Source: Pedobacter sp. L105
GTDB taxonomy: Bacteria; Bacteroidota; Bacteroidia; Sphingobacteriales; Sphingobacteriaceae
Reading direction: 5' to 3'
Assembly (NCBI RefSeq): GCF_009765875.1
Contig: NZ_LMUP01000004.1
Location: 524,056 to 588,055 of the forward strand
Length of the DNA: 64,000 nt
Below the pieces are notes generated by a model. The model did no database searches and was not told the DNA's origin. It saw only the letters and a list, made by a program, of their open reading frames with translations. The position numbers and the translations under genes were made by a program. This document shows positions 34,476 to 42,548 of the stretch, one piece after another. Numbering within the stretch: position 1 is the stretch's first letter; each line of letters starts with the position of its first letter.

Positions 34476-35048
34476 ATGAAACCTTTGATCAAAAATTATT
34501 TTAACGCTCCATCATTATTGATGTCAAGCTTAGAAGCCATTGAACGCTTCCAATTGGCACATAAGAATTATCTGAAAGCAGATAATGAGGAGTCAAGAAA
34601 GTCAATGGCACAGGCACTCCAAACAGTAAAGCTGCTGCAAACAGAGTTGTCCACCCCCGATCCTTCGGCAGACAAAATAAGGTTAGCCTTTATTCAGCAG
34701 GTCACGACACTGGAAGCAAATATCGATCATATTCATTTGGATGGCTTGTACCCCGATCTGTACCGGGACAGCGAGTCAAATTTCCGGTTACTAATCGATA
34801 TTCTGGATAGTTTTAAAATAACGCTTTTATCTAAAGGAGAGTCTGTTCCATTTGTAGAACTCTCTTCCAGCAGCAATGAGTGGAAAGATCATGGTGTGGT
34901 GGCTTTCTGCAGGGATGTGAGAAATCATTTACAGCCCTCTAAGTTTAACAGCCTGTGGGATGCACTACAGTGTTTTCAGAAAAACAAATCACAGCTTACC
35001 TATACTTTTGAAATCCTTTCACTGACGGGAAATCTGGGTAAGCATTAA
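34476..35048 (+). CDS. Unknown protein of the RiPP locus
   Basis: A 190-residue soluble, mostly helical protein with no signal or membrane helix. I do not recognise a family. Visible features are a helical first half (LEAIERFQLAHKNYLKAD), an acidic middle (DLYRDSESNFRLLIDILDSF), and a C-terminal FCRDVRNHLQPSKFNSLW. Two Cys (about 143 and 166) are isolated. It lies on the same strand 150 bp after lanB and 80 bp before tRNA-Arg, so it probably belongs to the locus. It is not a LanC cyclase: no zinc-ligand pattern is seen. A role in transport, immunity or tailoring is possible but not supported by sequence. Confidence 0.7.
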   Translation: MKPLIKNYFNAPSLLMSSLEAIERFQLAHKNYLKADNEESRKSMAQALQTVKLLQTELSTPDPSADKIRLAFIQQVTTLEANIDHIHLDGLYPDLYRDSESNFRLLIDILDSFKITLLSKGESVPFVELSSSSNEWKDHGVVAFCRDVRNHLQPSKFNSLWDALQCFQKNKSQLTYTFEILSLTGNLGKH

Positions 35049-35128
35049 ACAAACACAGGATATTTCTAATTTTTAATTTATTGATTAAATATGGGATTCA
35101 GCATTTGAATTCCTATCTTCGCCGAACT

Positions 35129-35200
35129 GTCTCCGTAGTTCAATGGATAGAATTTTGGTTTCCGGTACCAACGATGGGGGTTCGAATCCCTTCGGGGACA
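35129..35200 (+). tRNA. tRNA-Arg (anticodon CCG)
   Basis: A complete 72-nt cloverleaf without an encoded CCA: acceptor stem GTCTCCG/CGGGGAC with one G-U pair, D arm GTTC/GAAT, anticodon stem TTGGT/ACCAA with loop TTCCGGT (anticodon CCG), 4-nt variable region, T arm with TTCGAAT loop and discriminator A. It decodes CGG arginine codons. A perfect terminator follows 12 bases later. Degenerate copies of tRNA 3' ends occur downstream, suggesting use as an integration target. Confidence 0.92.
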
Positions 35201-35211
35201 CATAAAGATTG

Positions 35212-35243
35212 AAAGTGCCTTTAAATATATTTAAAGGCACTTT
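35212..35243. terminator. Terminator after tRNA-Arg
   Basis: AAAGTGCCTTTAAA (35212-35225) and its exact complement at 35230-35243 form a 14-bp perfect stem with a TATA loop, followed by GTTTTT. It is rho-independent and works in both directions. Confidence 0.9.
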
Positions 35244-35261
35244 TGTTTTTAAGCATATTTT

Positions 35262-35843
35262 TGATGTGCCTTATTTTGTAATTTGAGACGGTTTTTGTGT
35301 TCGAATCCCGTAGCGTCACCCTTAAGGGACAAACTACTAAACCATGTTTTCTAACAGTAAAACATTCCTAAACAAACGTATACAGTTTGATCAACCAACT
35401 TGGTAGTCAATATTTTCAGTAGGAAAAATTGCAATTGAATATATTCCATTCCCTTGATTGTTTCCGAACCACACGGCCCTCACCAATTGAATTTTACGAT
35501 CTGGAAATTCCAGATAGCACTGGTTTTTAGGAAGGTCATTGGTATTGATCATAAATGGCTGACCTGATTTTAAAGTTCTCCCTCTAAGACGTAATATTGC
35601 TGAAGAAGCTACGTTTTTTAATTCACTAATTTCTCTTATCATAAGAATTTTGTAATTATATGAATATACGATAATTATGCCAATTATCCTAAAAGGTTTT
35701 CGGATTAACCAAATTTTATGGCCTTCTAAAAGCTAAATATTATTACAATTCTCTATAAAAGTGTTCGACATCTGACTCTTCGGGACACCATAAAACCTAC
35801 TCTTGATATTCCTTATTTTGCCTTCTAAGGTGGTTTTTGTGGT
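35262..35843. repeat. Degenerate tRNA 3'-end copies flanking a small ORF
   Basis: GTTCGAATCCC of the tRNA-Arg T arm (35180-35190) recurs exactly at 35299-35309 followed by GTAGCGTCACC, a foreign tRNA 3' end. A worse copy lies at 35763-35788 (GTTCGA, later CTTCGGGACACCA). The upstream flank also repeats: CCTTATTTTG at 35269-35278 and 35811-35820, each about 14 bp before a GGTTTTTGTG (35290-35299, 35832-35841). The pattern is that of attachment-site scars from tRNA-targeted integration. The interval between them holds only the ORF at 35391-35642. Confidence 0.55.
35391..35642 (-). CDS. Hypothetical protein of 83 residues
   Basis: A small protein with ATG at 35642 and no signal. It is probably beta-rich: LRLRGRTLKSGQPFMI, then CYLEFPDRKIQLVRAVWFG. 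I do not recognise a family; a PilZ-like or small cargo domain could fit but is not supported. It lies between the two degenerate tRNA 3'-end copies, so it may be cargo left from an integrated element. The protein-like composition supports it, nothing else does. Confidence 0.5.
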   Translation of the reverse strand: MIREISELKNVASSAILRLRGRTLKSGQPFMINTNDLPKNQCYLEFPDRKIQLVRAVWFGNNQGNGIYSIAIFPTENIDYQVG

Positions 35844-35860
35844 AAAAATGAAGTTACAGG

Positions 35861-36604
35861 TTATTTCGTTGCGTAATTAAGGTAACCACCATCCACAACG
35901 ATCTCTGTTCCTGTAATAAAACTTGCGGCATCAGAAGCCAGGAACAACACGGTTTTTGCAACTTCATCAGGATCACCTATCCGTTGCAACGCAGTAGCAC
36001 CAGCCAAGAAATCTTTTGCTTCTGCGGGTACCGCGTTTTCTAAACCAGGGGTTAAAATAGGTCCTGGGCTAACGATGTTTACTCGAATTTTTCTTCCCGC
36101 CAATTCGTTTGCTGCAATTTGGGCAATTTTATTCAACGCTCCTTTAGTTGCAGAATATACGCTGGCTCCTGAATTTGAAGCTGTGGCAACCGTTGAAGAT
36201 GTGAACACTACTGCTGCCCCGTCTGCCAGGTAGGGAAGTAATTTTTGCAATGTGAAAAAATGCCCTTTGACGTTGGTGTTGAATTGTGCGTCGAAATTTG
36301 CCTCAGTAACTTTTTCTATTGGCTCGAAGGTCGCAATTCCCGCATTCAGAAAAAGGACATCTAATTTGTTTCCACTGTCTGCAACTGCCTTTTCCAGGAT
36401 CGAAATCTCTTCGAGTTTTGAAGTGTCTGATACGACAGTAAACAATTTCGGATTGTTTATTTCTGCGCTTGCTTTTTGCAGATTGCCGGCATTTCTACCC
36501 GTAATCCAAACGTTTGCTCCTGCGCTGATAAATGCTTTTGCTGTTGCTAAGCCTATTCCGGTAGTTCCACCTGTGATAACGACGTTCTTATTTGTAAAGT
36601 CCAT
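35861..36604 (-). CDS. SDR-family oxidoreductase
   Basis: A 247-residue classical short-chain dehydrogenase. Cofactor motif TGGTTGIGLATA at about 11-22, NAG at about 87 (LNAGIATF), active-site Ser in TSSTVATA (about 138) and YSATK (about 151-155), and C-terminal ITGTEIVVDGGY. It reduces or oxidises a small alcohol or carbonyl with NAD(P)H. It is divergent from an HxlR regulator across 100 bp packed with GTAAC repeats, a typical regulator/target pair in which HxlR responds to an electrophile or aldehyde. The substrate is unknown. Confidence 0.92.
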   Translation of the reverse strand: MDFTNKNVVITGGTTGIGLATAKAFISAGANVWITGRNAGNLQKASAEINNPKLFTVVSDTSKLEEISILEKAVADSGNKLDVLFLNAGIATFEPIEKVTEANFDAQFNTNVKGHFFTLQKLLPYLADGAAVVFTSSTVATASNSGASVYSATKGALNKIAQIAANELAGRKIRVNIVSPGPILTPGLENAVPAEAKDFLAGATALQRIGDPDEVAKTVLFLASDAASFITGTEIVVDGGYLNYATK

Positions 36605-36657
36605 GATTAGATTTTAAATGTTTATGACGCAAAGTTAGAATAGGTAAATTAATTTAG

Positions 36658-36705
36658 GTTACTTTGTAACGAAAAGTAACAGTAACTTTTGGGTAACCAA
36701 GTAAC
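36658..36705. promoter_or_regulatory. GTAAC repeat operator between SDR and HxlR genes
   Basis: GTTACTTTGTAAC (36658-36670) is a symmetric dyad. Further GTAAC copies occur at about 36676, 36682, 36693 (GGTAACC) and 36701. They lie directly before the HxlR start at 36708 and 55 bp before the SDR start. They are likely HxlR binding sites controlling both divergent genes. Confidence 0.6.
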
Positions 36706-36707
36706 TT

Positions 36708-37058
36708 ATGACAGAATATGAATGCCAATCAGGGCACAAAACAGAAATTATGGCCGTTCACGATGCGATGGACGTGTTGAACGGAAAATGGAAAGTCTCC
36801 ATCATTTCTTCCATTTGCTATTATAGCAAAAGAAGATTTTCTGATATTTTGAATGATGTACAAGGAATATCAAACAAAATGTTGAGTAAAGAATTAAAGG
36901 AGCTGGAGATCAACAAACTGGTAAAGCGGACTGTACTAGATACACAGCCTATATCTGTTCAATATCAATTAACAGAATATGGCATGACGTTACAGACTAT
37001 CATCAGCAACCTGGCAGAATGGGGAATACAGCACCGTAAGGTAATTATTGGTAAATAG
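36708..37058 (+). CDS. HxlR-family transcriptional regulator
   Basis: A 116-residue winged-helix regulator with the HxlR core: AMDVLNGKWKVSIISSI at about 18-34, RRFSDILNDVQGISNKMLSKELKEL containing the recognition helix, split by loops, and the wing (VKRTVLDTQPISVQYQLTEYG). Cys residues at about 5 and 37 could sense thiol-reactive compounds as in HypR/YodB, which is inference. Divergent from the SDR gene and sharing its operator. Confidence 0.92.
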   Translation: MTEYECQSGHKTEIMAVHDAMDVLNGKWKVSIISSICYYSKRRFSDILNDVQGISNKMLSKELKELEINKLVKRTVLDTQPISVQYQLTEYGMTLQTIISNLAEWGIQHRKVIIGK

Positions 37059-37209
37059 GATTGACTGTAAGATGAAGAGCATGCGTCCTTATCATCTTTA
37101 TAAAATCAGTGGAGCTTAGGGGCATTCCTACACGACAATCTACTAAAACAACAGTATTACAATGCAATATTTGTTTACAGAAAAAAATATCCAGTAATTT
37201 TAAACTGTT

Positions 37210-38409
37210 TTATAATCGGGAATTAGTAGCCCGCACAAGTAAGTTGATGATTTGAGTTTTGTCTGCTAAATATTTATCACACAAAAATACGCCTCCCTGG
37301 CCTGTCTTAGTATTGAAGAACAGAAAGGAGCTCACACCGGGATCATCGCCGTCATGACCGATCGTGCCGTCAGTATAGAGATTCCAGAATATCCCTCTGT
37401 TCCGGTGCAACAAACTAATACCTTCAGGCGGGTGCTCTTTGGAAAATTGTGGACTGAACATTGTTTGGTATGATTGACTACTCAATAAGCTTTGGTCGCC
37501 ATTGTAGCCCTTGATCAGGGCAATTATATATTTGCTCAAATCAGCCGTATTTGATCTGAGCCCACCGTCTGGATAAGTAACACTATGATAGAATGGAAAT
37601 GATGATACCAGATCATAATACGGTTTGGCATATTGATCTAATTTTTTGGCATTCAGGAACCATCCTGAATTGTACATTTTAAGTGGTTTTAAGATATATT
37701 TTTCCGTGAATTCAGCATAGCTCATGCCGGATTTGACTTCGATCAGATACGCTGCAAGTGCCGATGCGATATTGCTGTAATGCGATGAACCACCTGGTGC
37801 AATACTACCAAAGTTATTTGGGTAGTAATATTTTCCATTAACCGAAAGATAGTCTTTCAGGAATATTTTAAGAGGAGTGTCGCTCACCTTTTTTCGATAG
37901 CCAAGGTTTTGTAATAGCTTGTAGGCGGTAGTGTCATATGGCGCAAATCCTTCATCAAATTGAATAGTGTTGGGATAAATATCAGGATTGTCAAGGATGC
38001 TGGAGGAATGATTAGCCAACTCCCTTACCGTAATTATATTTTCTGGATATTTTGAGTTCAATACTTTAAAAGGAAGAATGGTATTGATATCGGTTTCTAA
38101 ATTGAAATATCCCAGCTCAATTGCTTTCATCAGCGCGATAGCAATGAATGTTTTGCTTACAGAACCAATACTCTGTATGGAGGATGATGTATAATTGATT
38201 TTTCTCACAACATCAGCATAGCCAAAATTGCGTTCATAAACGATGCGATTCGCATTTACCAAAACAACTGACATCCCAGGTAATCTCTCTTTTTTGATAA
38301 TTTCCTGTAATGACGTGGTGAGTGAATCAAATCTGGATTGGCCTATAGCAGGCTGTCTACAAAAGCACAATACCAGGGTTCCAATTATAAAATAAATACT
38401 TCTTTTCAT
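37210..38409 (-). CDS. Beta-lactamase-fold serine hydrolase
   Basis: A 399-residue periplasmic protein with a signal peptide ending near AIGQS (about 24). The SxxK catalytic motif is at SIGSVSKTFIAIALMK (about 80-85) and the YxN motif is HYSNIAS (about 205). A late HDGDDPGVSSF replaces the KTG box with HxG, as in class C/esterase EstB-like members. Such proteins are esterases or DD-peptidase-like rather than true beta-lactamases. It stands alone between HxlR and a TlpA-like gene. Confidence 0.88.
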   Translation of the reverse strand: MKRSIYFIIGTLVLCFCRQPAIGQSRFDSLTTSLQEIIKKERLPGMSVVLVNANRIVYERNFGYADVVRKINYTSSSIQSIGSVSKTFIAIALMKAIELGYFNLETDINTILPFKVLNSKYPENIITVRELANHSSSILDNPDIYPNTIQFDEGFAPYDTTAYKLLQNLGYRKKVSDTPLKIFLKDYLSVNGKYYYPNNFGSIAPGGSSHYSNIASALAAYLIEVKSGMSYAEFTEKYILKPLKMYNSGWFLNAKKLDQYAKPYYDLVSSFPFYHSVTYPDGGLRSNTADLSKYIIALIKGYNGDQSLLSSQSYQTMFSPQFSKEHPPEGISLLHRNRGIFWNLYTDGTIGHDGDDPGVSSFLFFNTKTGQGGVFLCDKYLADKTQIINLLVRATNSRL

Positions 38410-38704
38410 GATAACAGGATTTTAAATGTATTGCTTATAAAAATCTTTAGTTAGAATCCCGCTATAGAATTCATTCATCTTGTCGGTTACTTAGGCTATA
38501 TTAATAAAAATATTCTTTATAACGGAAACTTTATCAGCAGGACCAAACAAATACTTTACAATTATTTTATGGTTATTATCATTAGCGTTCGGTGCATAAA
38601 GTATATCTTTTTTGCATGCATCTGTATTCTAAGTATCAAAAAACGAACGCATTAAAACTTTACTTATCTTCACCGCTAATCCTACAAGTCAAATAGAATA
38701 TTTT

Positions 38705-39886
38705 ATGCTTAAAAAGTTTAGTTTTCTCTTTTTATTTGTGTTGATCTTCATGAACTTTTGCATGCCTGGTTATGGCGAAACAAAAGGAAATCCCGATTAC
38801 ATCAGATTATTTGAGAAGGTGGCCAGGGAATTAAAGTCATTGACAACAATCAGCTACCAGTACACTCAGGAATTCTCCTATCCTTCCGAAAATTATCATT
38901 TAAAATCCGGAGGGGTAATGTATGTTGATTTTGGGAGAGAAAATGATTTGGTTGGTTTTAAATACCAATATAAAACCGCCGATGAATTCTCAATTTTTAA
39001 TAATACATCGCTACTGAAGGGTGATATCAGAAAGAAAACGATCAGCACAACCAAACTTCAGAAATCAAGTTTCGAAGGTCAAACAGCTTTATACAATTCC
39101 ATTATAACGCTGCGGAATGTACTGCCCTTGATTATTACAGATACGAGTATAGTAAAAGGACTAAGTGATACCCTGATCAATAAAAAAAAATTTTATATGC
39201 TGACGTTTGAGTCACATAACAAACTCCCAAACTATTTAGGTACTGGATTTACGGCAACCACTAAGGAATTAACATTTTATAATAAATTAATAGTCGACGA
39301 GTCGACATTATTACCCGTTATAATGCTTCAAAATACCAGGGGCAGTGCAGACTTAAATCGTACTGATTTTACAAAAATCCATATTAATCCACCACCTCCC
39401 GAAGAAACTTCATGGTACTACTCGAGTTATTTAAATTCATACCATCCAGAAAAGAAAAGTTCGATTACGATTTTAAAACCCGGCACAATCGCTCCTGAAT
39501 TAAGTCTGAAAAACTATTCAAATGGTTCACAAGAGACCTTATCAAAATACCGCGGTCGTTTAATCTTACTGGAATTCTGGATAAAAAACTGTGGTCATTG
39601 CATCGAGGCTGTCTCGGAATTGAATGATCTCAGTAAACGTTATACTGCTGATACCTTCCAAATTTTTGCAATTAACACGGAGGACAGTGACGAATCAATC
39701 AAGTCGTTCATCAATAAAAATCAAGTAAATTATACAGTCTTATGGGGAGATGATAAACTTGTAAATGCGAACTATGGAATTGCGGCTTTTCCAAAGGTCG
39801 TTTTGATCGATAAGGCTGGACAGGTCATATATTCTGGCGATTTAAATGTTCAAAAAATTACTCCGTTCATAGAAAAAAATCTATAG
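38705..39886 (+). CDS. TlpA-like thioredoxin-fold protein with N-terminal lipoprotein-type domain
   Basis: A 393-residue exported protein with signal peptide (hydrophobic residues of about 5-22). Residues of about 30-250 form a beta-rich DUF typical of Bacteroidota lipoprotein-like OM proteins, with no catalytic motif visible. Residues of about 260-393 form a thioredoxin/AhpC-TSA domain with CGHC in LEFWIKNCGHCIEAV and the cis-Pro in FPKVVLID. It probably reduces disulfides of periplasmic proteins. The CGHC motif is more PDI-like than classical TlpA CPxC. Confidence 0.85.
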   Translation: MLKKFSFLFLFVLIFMNFCMPGYGETKGNPDYIRLFEKVARELKSLTTISYQYTQEFSYPSENYHLKSGGVMYVDFGRENDLVGFKYQYKTADEFSIFNNTSLLKGDIRKKTISTTKLQKSSFEGQTALYNSIITLRNVLPLIITDTSIVKGLSDTLINKKKFYMLTFESHNKLPNYLGTGFTATTKELTFYNKLIVDESTLLPVIMLQNTRGSADLNRTDFTKIHINPPPPEETSWYYSSYLNSYHPEKKSSITILKPGTIAPELSLKNYSNGSQETLSKYRGRLILLEFWIKNCGHCIEAVSELNDLSKRYTADTFQIFAINTEDSDESIKSFINKNQVNYTVLWGDDKLVNANYGIAAFPKVVLIDKAGQVIYSGDLNVQKITPFIEKNL

Positions 39887-39892
39887 TCTGGA

Positions 39893-40804
39893 TTAGCCTA
39901 AAAAATCTATCATGAGGTCAAGAACTTCTGCTGGTTTTTCCTCCAAAATGAAATGTCCACAGTTTTCCAGTTCTACCGTTTTTAAATTCGGCGCCTTTTT
40001 AGAAAGGGACATTTTAAGTGTTTTTCCACCGATATTACCGCCAATACCCAACACTGGCATTTCCAGCGGGCCGTAGGCAGATTCATCTTCAATATCCTGC
40101 GTAAACGTTTGGTACCACCCGTTACTTGCACGGATCGCATCGGCATTATTATAAGCTGCGGCGTAAACCTGTCTTTCAAAAGGCTCCATCGCGCTGGGAT
40201 CGATCATCACATAGTTATAAAGCCAGTCTTGCAATAGATAGAAACGGTCTTCTAATAACTGTTCCGGTAAACCTTTCACCTGGTTGAAGGACATCCAGAA
40301 CCCGTAAGGTGCCTGAGGATTCATCTTTTCAGTGAAAGTTCCTTTTGCAGGTATCATCGGCATCTTTAACATCATTTCTGATGGATGTGTCGCATCCATT
40401 AATATTAATTTGATGGTCGCAGCAGGGTAATTGGCAGCAAAACTATAGGCAACCATCGCCCCGATATCATGACCTGCAATGTACACTTTCTCATAGCCGA
40501 GGTATTTTATTAACTCGTAGATGTCTCTCGCCAGTGTCTTTTTGTCGTACCCATCTTCTGGTTTACCGCTTGTTCCCATCCCCCTGTAATCTACCGCGAT
40601 CACCTCATATTTTTTAGCCAGTTGCGGCATAATGCGATGAAAAGAATACCAGTTTTGAGGCCATCCGGAAAGCAGGATCAGCGGAGTACCTTGACCTCCT
40701 TCCACATAGTGGATGTTAACGTTATTAACCATAGCATATTTGTTGCTAAAATCTTCCATTGAACCAACTAAAGATTCGTCTGAGTACTGATTGTGTTTTT
40801 CCAT
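39893..40804 (-). CDS. Alpha/beta hydrolase
   Basis: A 303-residue hydrolase from ATG 40804; a longer frame begins 14 codons upstream. The oxyanion region is PLILLSGWPQNWYSFHRIMP. The motif GHDIGAMVAYSFA has Asp in place of the nucleophilic Ser (GHDIG, as in haloalkane dehalogenases and epoxide hydrolases) and the catalytic His is in CGHFILEEKP. This suggests an epoxide hydrolase or dehalogenase. It is divergent from an HxlR gene and a small ORF, with two CATTAATG palindromes upstream of its start. Confidence 0.9.
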   Translation of the reverse strand: MEKHNQYSDESLVGSMEDFSNKYAMVNNVNIHYVEGGQGTPLILLSGWPQNWYSFHRIMPQLAKKYEVIAVDYRGMGTSGKPEDGYDKKTLARDIYELIKYLGYEKVYIAGHDIGAMVAYSFAANYPAATIKLILMDATHPSEMMLKMPMIPAKGTFTEKMNPQAPYGFWMSFNQVKGLPEQLLEDRFYLLQDWLYNYVMIDPSAMEPFERQVYAAAYNNADAIRASNGWYQTFTQDIEDESAYGPLEMPVLGIGGNIGGKTLKMSLSKKAPNLKTVELENCGHFILEEKPAEVLDLMIDFLG

Positions 40805-40813
40805 GTCATAAAT

Positions 40814-40851
40814 CATTAATGTCTTATAATTACAAATATAAAACATTAATG
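40814..40851. promoter_or_regulatory. Paired CATTAATG palindromes upstream of the alpha/beta hydrolase
   Basis: CATTAATG at 40814-40821 and 40844-40851, both perfect 8-bp palindromes with ACATTAATGT flanks, start to start 30 bp (about three turns). They lie just before the hydrolase start at 40804 and are candidate sites for the neighbouring HxlR regulator. Confidence 0.5.
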
Positions 40852-40895
40852 TTTAATATATTTCATTTATATTTTTAAACCATAATAATGGTCAA

Positions 40896-41060
40896 ATGAA
40901 TGGACAGGAAACGATGGGTACTGTTTATGACGATCTCTATTACGATATGCCCAACAGAGTCGTGATGAATTGCTTAAAAAACCTCAAACCGTTATCGAAC
41001 AGGATCACGCAGAAATGGAATAAGCTGAAGAAATTTGAGCAGGTGGTAAAAGATGAATAA
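40896..41060 (+). CDS. Small unrecognised ORF, possibly a gene remnant
   Basis: A 54-residue frame with ATG at 40896 and TAA at 41058-41060. Composition looks coding: TVYDDLYYDMPNRVVMN, then a basic helical tail NRITQKWNKLKKFEQVVKDE. No family is recognised. It lies between divergent promoters and ends 14 bases from the HxlR stop on the opposite strand. It might be the surviving 3' part of a lost gene. Confidence 0.35.
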   Translation: MNGQETMGTVYDDLYYDMPNRVVMNCLKNLKPLSNRITQKWNKLKKFEQVVKDE

Positions 41061-41074
41061 CCTGTGCCGGTGTA

Positions 41075-41440
41075 TTATTTTCTAATGATATTCTTTTGCC
41101 GGTGACCGACACCCCAGGCAACCATTTCCATAATGATAGGCACCAGTTCTTTTGCAGAATCGGTGATGCTATATTCGATAGTAACTGGTTTAGTATCATA
41201 CATCGTTCTTTTAACGATACCATTCAGCTCCAGTTCCTTTAATTCCCGGGACAACATGCGCGGGCTAATTTCGGGTATCAGTTTTTGAATGACGCTAAAA
41301 CGCAGCTTGTCCTGCTGTATAATACAGATCAATACCATTTTCCATTTTCCCGACACCACATTTAAGACATCAAGAAATGCTAATCCCCGTTCCGTCTCAC
41401 ACGATTTGGAATCCAATGCAGCCTTTATATCCTTAATCAT
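41075..41440 (-). CDS. HxlR-family transcriptional regulator, second
   Basis: A 121-residue winged-helix regulator with LDVLNVVSGKWKMVLICI, RFSVIQKLIPEISPRML and the wing VKRTMYDTKPVTIEYSI. Cys residues at about 14 and 39 are present. It is divergent from the ketopantoate reductase-like gene with a TATACTTTAGTATA dyad between them, and close to the alpha/beta hydrolase. It likely controls one or both neighbours in response to an electrophile or quinone. Confidence 0.92.
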   Translation of the reverse strand: MIKDIKAALDSKSCETERGLAFLDVLNVVSGKWKMVLICIIQQDKLRFSVIQKLIPEISPRMLSRELKELELNGIVKRTMYDTKPVTIEYSITDSAKELVPIIMEMVAWGVGHRQKNIIRK

Positions 41441-41452
41441 ATTTTTGGTTGC

Positions 41453-41466
41453 TATACTTTAGTATA
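41453..41466. promoter_or_regulatory. TATACTTTAGTATA dyad between HxlR and the reductase gene
   Basis: A symmetric 14-bp sequence (TATAC/GTATA arms) 13 bases before the HxlR start and 60 before the reductase start. It is a likely HxlR operator by position; the symmetry is similar to the GTTACTTTGTAAC site of the other HxlR gene. Confidence 0.55.
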
Positions 41467-41525
41467 CTACTGCTTATGATACAGTTGGACAAAGCTATCG
41501 TATTTTTGTGCCATATCTAAAAGAA

Positions 41526-42467
41526 ATGAAAATACTGATGTTTGGCAGAGGCGTAATCGCAACACTTTACGGGTGGGCGCTGGAAGGTGCGGGAAATAAA
41601 GTTGATTTCTACGTCAGACCCGGAAGGGCGGCACAGCTGGGCCCGGATGTAAAATTGAACATCTACGACCTGCGCAGGAAGGATGAGCAGGATCAGTTTA
41701 TCAGGCAGGACTGGAACATTCACATGCGTGAGGATCTGCCTGCAGATCACGATTATGACATGATCATTGTTAGTGTACCGCATTATCGCTTGAGCGAAGT
41801 TGTGAATTTTCTGTCAACAAGGACGAGCCGGGCGACAATATTGATATTGAATAATTTTTGGGAAGACCCGCAAATAGCTACTGCTGATCTTCCGCAAGAT
41901 CAACTGGCCTGGGGCTTCCCGGCAGCAGGCGGCGGATTTCAACCAAACGGCAAACTCTTTGGAGCGCTGTTTCCCAAACTGGAGTTCGGCACTTTTGGCA
42001 CAGAACCTACCGGGCGCGAACTCAGTACCCGTAAAGTATTTACTGATGCGGGCTTTACATTTGGGGAGCACCGTAATTTCCGCGAATGGCTTTGGGTGCA
42101 TTTTGCTGTAAGTGCTGCTGTAACCGCCGAACAGCTCCGTGCCGGAACGCCGCGAAGAGATGTTTATAAGAATAAAGACCAAAGTATGGAGAAAGCGGTT
42201 CGTGTAGTTCGGGAGATCATGCCTGTGCTCTCGGCCCGCGGTGTAGTCATTGAAGATCACCCCGAGCTAACTTTCTTTAGCCAGCCAGAAGCGGCAGTAG
42301 CAAAAGCCTTGAGCGAGATGCTGGGCAACACCGCTTTTCAAGCTGCTATTGACGGGCACGCCAATCCGGAAGAACTTAACAGGATGTTTAAGGACGTCCT
42401 TGAGGAAAGCCACCGGCTTGGCATCGTTACGCCGCTATTGGATGCAGCTAAAGACAAACTAATTTAA
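41526..42467 (+). CDS. Ketopantoate reductase-like (ApbA/PanE family) protein
   Basis: A 313-residue NADPH-dependent reductase starting at ATG 41526. The nucleotide-binding start MKILMFGRGVIATLYGWAL has GxGxxA in place of the usual GxGxxG. A short VSVPHYRLSEVV loop follows, then a C-terminal helical ApbA_C domain from about 180. The family reduces 2-dehydropantoate, but this divergent form may act on other substrates. Regulated probably by the divergent HxlR. Confidence 0.82.
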   Translation: MKILMFGRGVIATLYGWALEGAGNKVDFYVRPGRAAQLGPDVKLNIYDLRRKDEQDQFIRQDWNIHMREDLPADHDYDMIIVSVPHYRLSEVVNFLSTRTSRATILILNNFWEDPQIATADLPQDQLAWGFPAAGGGFQPNGKLFGALFPKLEFGTFGTEPTGRELSTRKVFTDAGFTFGEHRNFREWLWVHFAVSAAVTAEQLRAGTPRRDVYKNKDQSMEKAVRVVREIMPVLSARGVVIEDHPELTFFSQPEAAVAKALSEMLGNTAFQAAIDGHANPEELNRMFKDVLEESHRLGIVTPLLDAAKDKLI

Positions 42468-42548
42468 AAACCGTCAATTGATAGGTATTTCTGTATTGCG
42501 AAGCATTTTTTAAACGGGATCCAGGATACTTTCAGCCATATATAAGTC

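Noticed and set aside
41814-42260. Minus-strand frame in the ketopantoate reductase-like gene
   Set aside because: Antisense shadow; no motif.
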